32,709 bases of DNA from Myxococcales bacterium (lineage in GTDB: Bacteria; Myxococcota; Myxococcia; Myxococcales; Anaeromyxobacteraceae), in NCBI GenBank assembly GCA_021818285.1, contig JAKAEO010000017.1, positions 1 through 32,709 on the forward strand, in the 5' to 3' direction. Under the pieces are notes generated by a model. It was not told where the DNA came from, did not search any database, and was given only the letters and a program-made list of their open reading frames with translations. Below are positions 23,903 through 31,533 of the stretch, piece by piece. Every line of letters starts with the position of its first letter. The first letter of the stretch is position 1. The translations under genes were made by a program, and so were the position numbers.

Positions 23903-25897
23903 TCACCAGAGGTAGAGCCAGGCGAGGAGGCCGACCAGGCCGACGACCAGGAACAGGGCCTGGAGCTGGACCTTGCCGACGAGGCGGGCGCGCCAGCGCT
24001 CGGCGAGGCGCGCCGCCGCCTGCAGCGCCGGCACGATGCCGACGTCCAGCACGGTGTCGGGCACCGAGGAGCTGAAGGCGGCGTGGCGCGGGAAGGGGCC
24101 GCGGGGCGGCTCCACCCGGGCCCGGGGCGCGAAGGCCCAGCCGAAGCGCACCACCAGCGCCTCGGCGAAGGAGGAGCCGGTGTACTGCATCCGCGGCGTG
24201 GGCCGGGTGAAGCCGCAGCCCCAGGTGTCGGCGACCGGCTGCGGCCGGCGCAGCAACCGGCGGCGCCAGGCCAGGAGCAGCGCGGTCGTCAGCAGGAGCA
24301 GCGCGGCGGCCGTGGAGATCCGGACCGCCGAGCCGGCGGCCTGGGCGGCGGTCCCGGCCATCGCGGCGGCCGGCAGGCCGGACCAGGCGGCCGCGGCGCG
24401 GCCCAGCGCCGGGAGCAGCGCCGAGGGCCAGAGGCCGAGCGCCACGCAGGCCGCCGCCAGGAGCGCCATGGGCAGGAGCATGGCCGGCCCCGGCTCGTGG
24501 CCGCGGGCGGCGTCGGGGGTCCGGCCCTGCCCGAGGAAGACCGCGCCGACCACCTTGGCGAAGCAGGCGGCGGCCAGCCCGCCGATGAGGGCCAGCACCG
24601 GGGCGCCCAGCGCGGCGTAGTGCAGCCGGGGGACGGGGCCGGCGTCGAAGACGGTGCGGAAGGAGGCCATGGCCACCAGCCACTCCGAGGCGAAGCCGTT
24701 CAGCGGCGGCAGCCCGCTGATGGCCGCGGCGCCGACGGTGAAGAGCGCCGCGGTGAGCGGCATGGTCCGGGACAGGCCGCCGAGCCGGTCGAGGTCGCGC
24801 GTGCCGGTGGACTCCACCACCGCCCCGGCGCCGAGGAAGAGCAGCGCCTTGAAGAGGGCGTGGTTCACCACGTGGAACAGGCCGCCGGCCAGCCCCAGCA
24901 GCACCAGCCCGGCGTCGCCGCGGGAGCGCCCCAGCAGCGCCAGCCCCAGCCCCATGGCGATGATCCCGACGTTCTCCACCGAGTGGTAGGCGAGCAGCCG
25001 CTTCAGGTCGTGCTGGGCCAGCGCGAAGGCCACGCCCAGCACCCCGGAGATCGCCCCCACCACCAGCAGGGAGACGCCCCAGGAGGCGGGCGGGGCGGCG
25101 AAGAATCCGCTCACCCGCAGCAGGCCGTAGATGCCGGTCTTCAGGAGGACGCCGGAGAGGATGGCCGAGACGTGGCTGGGGGCGGCGGCGTGGGCCCCCG
25201 GCAGCCAGAAGTGCAGCGGCATGAGGCCGGCCTTGAGGCCGAAGCCGACCAGCGCCAGCCCCCAGGCCCAGGCCGCGGTCCGGCCGCCGGCCGGCAGCGC
25301 CGCCATCCGGGAGAAGTCCCAGGAGCCGGCGGTCCGGGCCAGGAGCACGAAGAGGGCGATCAGCGCCAGGTTGGCGGCGTGGGCCGCGGCCAGGTAGACG
25401 AAGGCGGCGCGCTGGGCCTCGCGCTCCCGGTGCTCGGTGAGCACCAGCAGGAAGCCGGCGAGCGCCATCACCTCCCAGGCGACCAGGAAGAGGATGCCGT
25501 TGTCGGCGGTGACCACCAGCGTCATGGCCGCGGCGCAGAGGCCGTAGAAGAGCTGGAGCCGGACGGACCGGGCGCCGTGGCGCGCCTGGGGGTAGTAGGC
25601 GACGCCGTAGAGCGCCCCCAGCGCCGGGACCGCCAGCACCGGGAAGAGGAAGAGGGCGGAGAGCGGGTCGATCCGCAGCGCGAAGCGGGCGAAGGGGGCC
25701 TGCCAGGCGAGGGAGAGCGCCGGCGCCTCCGGGGCGCGCAGCGCCAGCGCCGCGCCCGCCATCCCCAGCAGCGCGCCGAGCCCGAGCGCCGCCGCCGCCG
25801 CCCGCTGCGCCGCGGCCGGCCTGCTCCGGAAGAGGACGGCCAGGGTCCCGCTCGACGCCGCCAGGGCGGCGGCCGCGATGACCAGGGCCGGGATCAT
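23903..25897 (-). CDS. second HyfB/NuoL-like antiporter-type subunit
   Basis: The product is 664 residues. It shares the whole HyfB layout: LVAWEVMALAGFLL (helix 5 glutamate), VGFGLKAGLMPLHFWLPGAH (helix 7 lysine), SAILSGVLLKTGIYG (helix 8 lysine), and DLKRLLAYHSVENVG. The C-terminal HyfB extension DTWGCGFTRPTPRMQYTGSS is present, and a last transmembrane helix closes the protein. All charged residues expected for ion pumping are present, so this subunit is probably active. It is a paralogue of the neighbouring upstream gene, but the two differ over most of their length, so the duplication is old. The start overlaps the upstream stop as ATGA at 25894-25897, which fixes the ATG and implies coupled translation and matched amounts of the two subunits. 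Confidence 0.9.
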   Translation of the reverse strand: MIPALVIAAAALAASSGTLAVLFRSRPAAAQRAAAAALGLGALLGMAGAALALRAPEAPALSLAWQAPFARFALRIDPLSALFLFPVLAVPALGALYGVAYYPQARHGARSVRLQLFYGLCAAAMTLVVTADNGILFLVAWEVMALAGFLLVLTEHREREAQRAAFVYLAAAHAANLALIALFVLLARTAGSWDFSRMAALPAGGRTAAWAWGLALVGFGLKAGLMPLHFWLPGAHAAAPSHVSAILSGVLLKTGIYGLLRVSGFFAAPPASWGVSLLVVGAISGVLGVAFALAQHDLKRLLAYHSVENVGIIAMGLGLALLGRSRGDAGLVLLGLAGGLFHVVNHALFKALLFLGAGAVVESTGTRDLDRLGGLSRTMPLTAALFTVGAAAISGLPPLNGFASEWLVAMASFRTVFDAGPVPRLHYAALGAPVLALIGGLAAACFAKVVGAVFLGQGRTPDAARGHEPGPAMLLPMALLAAACVALGLWPSALLPALGRAAAAWSGLPAAAMAGTAAQAAGSAVRISTAAALLLLTTALLLAWRRRLLRRPQPVADTWGCGFTRPTPRMQYTGSSFAEALVVRFGWAFAPRARVEPPRGPFPRHAAFSSSVPDTVLDVGIVPALQAAARLAERWRARLVGKVQLQALFLVVGLVGLLAWLYLW

Positions 25898-27894
25898 GGG
25901 CGGCGGAGCACCAGGTAGGCCGCCAGGCCGACCAGCGTCAGGACCGTGTAGAGGAGCTGGACGTGCAGCCGGCCGGCCTGGTAGCGGCGCAGCGCCTGGA
26001 ACCTGCCGCCCACCGCGGCGAAGACCGGGTCGAAGAGGCCGCGGCGCGCCGGGTCCCGCCGCTCGAAGGTCAGCGAGGAGCGGCCCGGGAAGAGGCCGCG
26101 CGGCGGCACGGCGCGCCCCCGGGGGGCCAGCGCCCGCGGCACCAGCGCGCCGAGCAGGAACTGGCCGTAGGAGGAGGCGGTGTACTGCATCCGGGCGGCG
26201 GGCCGGGCGAAGCCGCAGCCCCAGGTGTCGGCGGCGGACGGCGGGCGCGCCGCCTGCAAGCGCCGGCGCCAGAGCCAGGCGGCGGCGGCGAGGAGCGCGA
26301 GCACCAGCGCCGCGGCCTGGAGCGGGACGGCCAGGGAGCGGGTGGGGGCGGCGAGCAGCTCGGCGAGCCGCTCCGGGGGCAGGCGGGCCGCCTGCGCGAC
26401 GGCCGGCGTCGCCAGCTCGAGGGCCTGGCGGGGGAACAGGCCCAGCCCCAGGCAGGCCGCCGCCGGGAGGAGCAGCGGCCCCCAGGTGCCGAAGCCCGGC
26501 TCCCGCGCCCGCTCCGCCTCGGGGCTGCGCGGCGCGCCGAGCAGCGCCGTCCCCGAGAGCCGCGTGAAGGCCACCGCCGCCACCGCGCCGACGGCGGCGA
26601 GCGCCGCGACCGCCACCGCCGCCGCCAGCACCGTCGCGGTGGCGGAGGAGCGGATGGACTCGAGCAGCCCCAGGTAGAGCAGCCACTCGGAGACGAAGCC
26701 GTTCAGCGGGGGGAGGGCGGCGAGCGCGGCGGTGCCGAGGAGGAGGAGCGCGCCGGTGGCCGGCAGCCGGCGCAGCAGCCCGCCCATGCGCTCCAGGTCG
26801 CGGGTGTGGGCGGCGTGGGCCACCGCGCCGCCGGCCATGAAGGCCAGCCCCTTCATGGCGGCGTGGTTCCAGACGTGGAGCAGCGCCGCGCCGAAGCCCA
26901 GGGCGGCGCCCAGCGGGGCCCCGGCGGCGGCGGAGGCGACGCCCAGGCCGACGCCCAGCAGCACCAGGCCGACGTTCTCGACGCTGGAGTAGGCGAGCGC
27001 CCGCTTCAGATCGGTCTGGCCCGCCGCCAGCACGATGCCCACCAGCGCGCCGCCGGCCCCGAGCACCGCCAGCAGCGCGCCCAGGCCCCCCGGGGGCGGC
27101 GGCAGGAAGGAGAGGGTGCGCAGCAGCCCGTAGACCCCGGCCTTGATCATCACGCCCGAGAGCAGCGCCGAGACCTGGCTGGGCGCGGCCGGGTGGGCCT
27201 CGGGCAGCCAGACGTGGAGCGGGACCAGGCCGGCCTTGGTGCCGAAGCCGACCAGGGCGAGCGCCGTGAAGAGCGCGGCCGGCGCCGCCGGGCGCGCGCG
27301 CAGCAGGGCGAAGGCCTCGAAGTCCAGCCCGCCGGCCTCCCGTCCCAGGAGCAGGAACAGCGCCACCACGAAGGCGGCGGAGAGGTGGGAGGCGACGAGG
27401 AAGGTGAGGCCGGCCCGGCGCACCTCGGGATCCCGGTGGTCGAAGGTGACCAGCAGCCAGGAGGCGATGGTCATCAGCTCCCAGGCCGCCAGGAAGAGGA
27501 CGGCGTGGCGCGCCGAGAAGACCAGGGCCAGGGAGACGAGCAGGAGGTTGAAGAAGAGGGCGAAGGGGCCGAGGGCGCGCCCCCCGGCGGTGCGGCGCAT
27601 GTAGCCGTGGCCGAAGAGGGCGGCGGGGATGGCGAGCCCGAAGAGGGCGACCAGGAAGAAGGCGGAGAGCGGGTCGAGGCCGATGCGGACCGCGGCGAGC
27701 GGCTCGCTCCAGCGCAGCGCCAGGACCGGGCCCCCGCCGCGCCGGAGGGCGCCGACCGCCGCGGCGAGCCCCAGGGCGCTCCCCAGGACGGCGGTGGCGG
27801 TGCCGAGGGTGAGGGCGGCGGGACGGCGCCCGGCGACGAGCGAGGCCACCCCGCCGGCGGCGAGGAGGCCGAGGGCCAGCAGGAAGAGTGTCAA
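25894..27894 (-). CDS. first HyfB/NuoL-like antiporter-type subunit
   Basis: The product is about 666 residues, close to the usual HyfB length. Motifs include FLAAWELMTIASWLL (helix 5 glutamate), VGFGTKAGLVPLHVWLPEAH (helix 7 lysine), SALLSGVMIKAGVYG (helix 8 lysine) and DLKRALAYSSVENVG. The C-terminal extension DTWGCGFARPAARMQYTASS and a final helix follow. It is the first gene of the operon. The start is uncertain: the frame has no ATG near the first helix. The TTG at 27894 (TLFLLALGLLAAGG follows) with a purine-rich GGGGGGAG upstream is preferred, because the only upstream ATG, near 28035, would add a Pro/Arg-rich tail and overlap the divergent OPT gene start. Confidence 0.86.
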   Translation of the reverse strand: MTLFLLALGLLAAGGVASLVAGRRPAALTLGTATAVLGSALGLAAAVGALRRGGGPVLALRWSEPLAAVRIGLDPLSAFFLVALFGLAIPAALFGHGYMRRTAGGRALGPFALFFNLLLVSLALVFSARHAVLFLAAWELMTIASWLLVTFDHRDPEVRRAGLTFLVASHLSAAFVVALFLLLGREAGGLDFEAFALLRARPAAPAALFTALALVGFGTKAGLVPLHVWLPEAHPAAPSQVSALLSGVMIKAGVYGLLRTLSFLPPPPGGLGALLAVLGAGGALVGIVLAAGQTDLKRALAYSSVENVGLVLLGVGLGVASAAAGAPLGAALGFGAALLHVWNHAAMKGLAFMAGGAVAHAAHTRDLERMGGLLRRLPATGALLLLGTAALAALPPLNGFVSEWLLYLGLLESIRSSATATVLAAAVAVAALAAVGAVAAVAFTRLSGTALLGAPRSPEAERAREPGFGTWGPLLLPAAACLGLGLFPRQALELATPAVAQAARLPPERLAELLAAPTRSLAVPLQAAALVLALLAAAAWLWRRRLQAARPPSAADTWGCGFARPAARMQYTASSYGQFLLGALVPRALAPRGRAVPPRGLFPGRSSLTFERRDPARRGLFDPVFAAVGGRFQALRRYQAGRLHVQLLYTVLTLVGLAAYLVLRRP

Positions 27895-28033
27895 CGTGCG
27901 GGGAAACTCCCCCCCGCGGGGCGGGGGGCGCAAGGACGCGGTGCGGCGCGGCCGCGCCGCGCCGCCCGCACCGGCGGTGGCGGCCCCGCGCGGTCTCCTC
28001 GCCAGCGGCGCCGGTTCGTGCTTCCCTTCCGCC
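27895..28033. promoter_or_regulatory. divergent promoter region of the Ehr-like operon and the OPT gene
   Basis: This 139-base gap separates two divergent transcription units and must contain promoters for both if the starts are correct. It is extremely GC-rich, with a G/C run at 27908-27930, and no recognisable -35/-10 pair, operator or riboswitch was seen. The call rests on position only. Confidence 0.35.
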
Positions 28034-29929
28034 ATGCCCGAGACCGCGCCCGCCGCCACGCCCGCGCCCGCCTCCCCGTCCGCGCCGCGCACGCCCGAGG
28101 AGATCGAGCGCCACTGGTTCGAGACCGTCTACGCCGGCGACGGCGTGCCCCAGCTCACGCTGCGGGCGGTGCTCATGGGGATGCTGGTGGGCATGGCGCT
28201 GGCGTTCTCCAACATCTACGTGGGGCTCAAGGTGGGCTGGAGCCTCAACGTCGCCATCACCGCCGCCATCGTCTCCTTCGCGGTCTTCAAGGTGGTCCCG
28301 CTGAACTGGCTCCAGGCGCCGCGCCGGCTGGTCCTCTTCGACCGCCACGCCGACAGGCAGATCTCCATCCTCGAGGTGAACTGCCTGCAGTCCACCGCCT
28401 CGGCCTCCGGCTATTCCACCGGCCCGACGCTGGTCTCGGCCTTCTCCGCCTACCTGCTGGTCACCGGCGCCAAGGTCCCCTTCGGCATCACCCTGACGCT
28501 GGTGATCGTCCTCGGCCTGCTCGGCGTGTTCCTCGCCATCCCCATGAAGCGGAGCATGGTGAACGTCGAGCAGCTGCCCTTCCCGTCGGGCATCGCCGCC
28601 GCCGAGACCCTGCGCTCGCTCTTCGCCCACGGCGCCGAGGCGGCGCGCAAGGCCCGGGCCCTCTTCGCCGGGATGGGCGCCGGCGCGCTGGTGGCCTGGT
28701 TCCGCGACGGCCGGCCCTCCCTGATCCCCGAGTTCGCGCCGCTGCCGGCGCTCTTCACGCGCCTGGGGCTGCCGCGGCTGGCGCAGATCACCGATCCGGC
28801 CGGCTACACGCTCTCGGTGAACATGTCGCTGCTGCTGGTGGGCGGCGGCGCCATCATGGGGATGCGCACCGCCGCCTCGATGCTCCTCGGCGCCGTCCTG
28901 AACTACGGGGTGATCGCCCCCTGGCTCCACGGCAAGGGGGTCATCGCCCGGCTGGGCTTCCGCGGCATCGTCTCCTGGTCGGTGTGGTGCGGCGTGGCGG
29001 TGATGACCTCGGCGGCGCTCTTCTCCTTCTTCTGGAACTGGCGGACCATCGCCCGGGCCTTCGCCGGGCGGCGGCGGCGCGGCGGCGGCGACGACCCGCT
29101 GGCCCGCACCGAGGTGCCCGGCAGCTGGTTCGCGGTGGGCGTGCTGGTGGCCGGCGCCGGCGCCATGCTGGTGAACCGCCACGCCTTCGGCATCCCGGTG
29201 CTGATGACCGCGATCGCCATCGCCATCTCGGCGCTGATGGCGGTGGTGGCCTCCCGGGCCACCGGCGAGACCGACACCACCCCCATCGGCCCGGTGGGGA
29301 AGATCACGCAGCTGGTCTACGGCGTGCTCATGCCGCAGAACCTCACCGCGAACCTGATGACCGCCAACATCACCTCGTCGATGGCCATCGGCTCCGCCGA
29401 CCTGCTCACCGACCTCAAGTCGGGCTACCTGCTCGGCGCCAACCCCCGCAAGCAGTTCCTGGCCCAGTTCTTCGGGGTCTTCTCCGGCGCCCTGGCCGCC
29501 ACCGGCGCCTTCTTCGTCCTCATCCCCGACCCCTCGGCGCTGGGCGGCGACCGCTTCCCGGCGCCGGCGGCGCTGGTCTGGAAGGCGGTGGCCGAGCTCC
29601 TGGCCCGGGGGCTGGGCTCGCTGCCCCCCTACGCCCTCGACTCGCTGTGGGTCGGCGTGGCGGTGGGCGTCGGGCTCACCGCGGCGGAGAAGCTCTTCCC
29701 CCGCTCGCGCCGCTTCCTGCCCTCGCCGGTGGGCCTCGGCATGGCCTTCACCTTCCAGGGCTACTCGTCGATCTCCTTCTTCCTCGGCGCCGTGGCCGCC
29801 TGGATCTGGCAGAAGCGCAGCCCGGCCAGCGCCGCCCTCTTCGTGATCCCGGTGGCCTCCGGCGCCATCGCCGGCGAGTCGCTCACTGGCGTTCTGGTGG
29901 CGCTGCTGAACGTGCTCGGGGTGATGTAG
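28034..29929 (+). CDS. OPT-family oligopeptide transporter
   Basis: The product is 631 residues, a large polytopic inner-membrane protein of the oligopeptide transporter (OPT) superfamily. Typical parts are the first helices LTLRAVLMGMLVGMAL and FSNIYVGLKVGWSLNVAI, the motif SILEVNCLQSTASASGYST (about 116-134), the segment VEQLPFPSGIAAAETL, and DLKSGYLLGANPRKQFLAQF in the second half. Bacterial members carry oligopeptides or metal chelates; the substrate cannot be told from sequence. The N-terminal 20 residues are Pro/Ala-rich and unstructured. The ATG at 28034 lacks a strong ribosome-binding site. The gene is convergent with the FHA-GAF gene, with only six bases between the stops, and divergent from the Ehr-like operon. 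Confidence 0.92.
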   Translation: MPETAPAATPAPASPSAPRTPEEIERHWFETVYAGDGVPQLTLRAVLMGMLVGMALAFSNIYVGLKVGWSLNVAITAAIVSFAVFKVVPLNWLQAPRRLVLFDRHADRQISILEVNCLQSTASASGYSTGPTLVSAFSAYLLVTGAKVPFGITLTLVIVLGLLGVFLAIPMKRSMVNVEQLPFPSGIAAAETLRSLFAHGAEAARKARALFAGMGAGALVAWFRDGRPSLIPEFAPLPALFTRLGLPRLAQITDPAGYTLSVNMSLLLVGGGAIMGMRTAASMLLGAVLNYGVIAPWLHGKGVIARLGFRGIVSWSVWCGVAVMTSAALFSFFWNWRTIARAFAGRRRRGGGDDPLARTEVPGSWFAVGVLVAGAGAMLVNRHAFGIPVLMTAIAIAISALMAVVASRATGETDTTPIGPVGKITQLVYGVLMPQNLTANLMTANITSSMAIGSADLLTDLKSGYLLGANPRKQFLAQFFGVFSGALAATGAFFVLIPDPSALGGDRFPAPAALVWKAVAELLARGLGSLPPYALDSLWVGVAVGVGLTAAEKLFPRSRRFLPSPVGLGMAFTFQGYSSISFFLGAVAAWIWQKRSPASAALFVIPVASGAIAGESLTGVLVALLNVLGVM

Positions 29930-29935
29930 CGGCGC

Positions 29936-31465
29936 TCAGTCGCGCCCGCCCAGCAGCGGCCGCGCCCCGCCGGGATCGGCGTCGCCGAGCCGGAGCAGCC
30001 CGCCGGCGCGGGCCGCCGCCTCTCGCCCCACCAGCACCTGGCCGGGCGCGGCGCGCCCCGCGAGCCGCAGCGCCGCCTCGGCCGCCGCGCCCACCACCCG
30101 GAGCTCCGGCAGCTCGGCGCTGGCGAAGTTGCCGGCGAGCACCGTCCCCGCCTCGAGCCCCGCCGACACGCCCAGGCGCGGCTCCGGGTTGCCGGCCTCC
30201 AGCGCCGCCACCCGCTCCCGGAGCTCCAGGGCCGCGGCCGCCGCCGGCTCCATCCCGTCGGCGGGCTGGAGCACCCCGAAGACCGCCACGGCACCGCCGG
30301 TGAGGCGCGTCTCCACGGCCGCGCCCCGGTCCAGCAGCGAGGCGCGCAGCGCCTCCTGCGCCGCCAGCACCCGCGCCGCCACCTCCTGCGGGGGGCGCGC
30401 CGCCGCCAGCGCCGCCAGGTCCACCAGCGCCACCGCCAGCACCGCGGCGTCGGGATGGACCGCGGGGGCCAGGGGATCCCCCTCGGCGGCGAGCAGGGCG
30501 GCGGCGGTGGCCGCGGGCAGGTGGCGCAGCAGCCGCTGGCGCTGCTCGTCGGCGACCCGGGTGCGGTCGGCGAGCCGGGCCCGGTCGATGGCCATGGCCG
30601 CCTGGAAGCCCACCAGCGTGGCCAGCTCCAGATCCTCGGCGTTGAAGGGCTCGGCGTAGGTGCGGTCCAGCACCAGCGCCCCGAGGATGCGGTTCTCCGC
30701 CCAGATGGGGGCCGCCATGCAGGAGCGGATGCCCTCGGCGATGACCGACTGGCTGCCGGAGAAGCGCTGGTCCTGCTGCGCGTCGAAGGTGAGGATGCCG
30801 GCGCGGGAGCGGATGGCCTCCTCCACCACCGTCGTGCTGGTGCGCGGCTCGGCGTCGGGCGGCTCGACGGCGTGCGGCACCATCTTCCCGCCCTCGCCGA
30901 GCAGCAGCACCGTCGCCCGCTCCGACCCCACCGCCCCGGCCAGGGTCCGCAGCACCTGGGCCAGCGTCTCGTCGAGCGAGGCCCCGGAGGTGGAGATGCG
31001 CCCGATCTCGTTGATCACCTGGATCTGGCGGCGGCCCGAGGTGGTGATGCCGCTCGGCCCCTTGCGGCGGGCCGGCGCCTGCGCCCCGGGCTCGGCGGCG
31101 GGCTCGCTCCCCACCAGGTCCGCGAGGTAGCGGATGACGGTGCTCTCGCCCTGGACCAGGCCGCGCCCCTCCGGGGCCGGGCTCCCGCGCAGCTCGGTCT
31201 CGGTCTTGCCGAAGCGGACCTTCGCCCCGGGCTCCAGCCGGGCCTCCTGCACCCGCTCCTCGCCGACGAACGTGCCGTTCCGGCTGTCGAGGTCCACCAC
31301 CCACAGGTCGGCCCCGCGCCGCTCGAAGAGGGCGTGCATCGAGGAGATCCAGGGGTCGGAGATCTGGACGTGGCACTCGGCCGAGCGCCCGACCACCGTG
31401 GGCACGTCGGGCAGGAAGAAGACCGTGCCGCCGCAGATGCCGTTGATGACGAAGAGTTCCGCCAA
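29936..31465 (-). CDS. FHA-GAF protein with a degenerate nucleotidyl-cyclase-like domain
   Basis: The product is about 509 residues. An N-terminal FHA domain (1-95) has the phosphothreonine-binding features GRS (26-28), SSMHA (41-45) and SRNGTFVG (61-68). A GAF domain follows (about 150-290, INEIGRISTSGASLDETL to GFQAAMAIDRARL). The last 180 residues follow the layout of a class III adenylate/guanylate cyclase (LVDLAALAA, then TRLTGGAVAVFGV, LGVSAGLEAGTVLAGNF and PGQVLVGREAAAR). However, the second metal-binding Asp is Gly (TGGAVAVFG instead of TGDAVMAVFG) and the GDAVNLASRL motif is VGAAAEAALRL, so catalysis is unlikely. It is probably a cytosolic signalling adaptor. The TTG at 31465 is chosen because the FHA domain starts immediately after it; no ATG is nearby. 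It diverges from the Ser/Thr kinase gene. Confidence 0.8.
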   Translation of the reverse strand: MAELFVINGICGGTVFFLPDVPTVVGRSAECHVQISDPWISSMHALFERRGADLWVVDLDSRNGTFVGEERVQEARLEPGAKVRFGKTETELRGSPAPEGRGLVQGESTVIRYLADLVGSEPAAEPGAQAPARRKGPSGITTSGRRQIQVINEIGRISTSGASLDETLAQVLRTLAGAVGSERATVLLLGEGGKMVPHAVEPPDAEPRTSTTVVEEAIRSRAGILTFDAQQDQRFSGSQSVIAEGIRSCMAAPIWAENRILGALVLDRTYAEPFNAEDLELATLVGFQAAMAIDRARLADRTRVADEQRQRLLRHLPAATAAALLAAEGDPLAPAVHPDAAVLAVALVDLAALAAARPPQEVAARVLAAQEALRASLLDRGAAVETRLTGGAVAVFGVLQPADGMEPAAAAALELRERVAALEAGNPEPRLGVSAGLEAGTVLAGNFASAELPELRVVGAAAEAALRLAGRAAPGQVLVGREAAARAGGLLRLGDADPGGARPLLGGRD

Positions 31466-31503
31466 GGGGGCCCTGGTCCCGAATTGGGTGACGGTAAACG
31501 GGA

Positions 31504-31509
31504 ATGATA
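31504..31509 (-). promoter_or_regulatory. possible -10 hexamer for the FHA-GAF gene
   Basis: On the minus strand TATCAT matches five of six bases of the -10 consensus and lies about 38 bases before the TTG start, in a short A/T-richer patch (31488-31518) between the two divergent signalling genes. No good -35 element precedes it, so the call is weak. Its presence supports a start downstream of it rather than in the longer open frame. Confidence 0.35.
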
Positions 31510-31533
31510 CCCTAACGGCCGACGGCCAGGCCG

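Noticed and set aside
28450-29307. Minus-strand open frames of 113 and 134 codons inside the OPT gene
   Set aside because: They are antisense to conserved OPT motifs and have no motif or ribosome-binding site of note.
25963-30303. A plus-strand open frame of about 1446 codons
   Set aside because: It runs antisense to the first HyfB-like gene, then out of frame through the OPT gene. Composition is repetitive and no motif is present.
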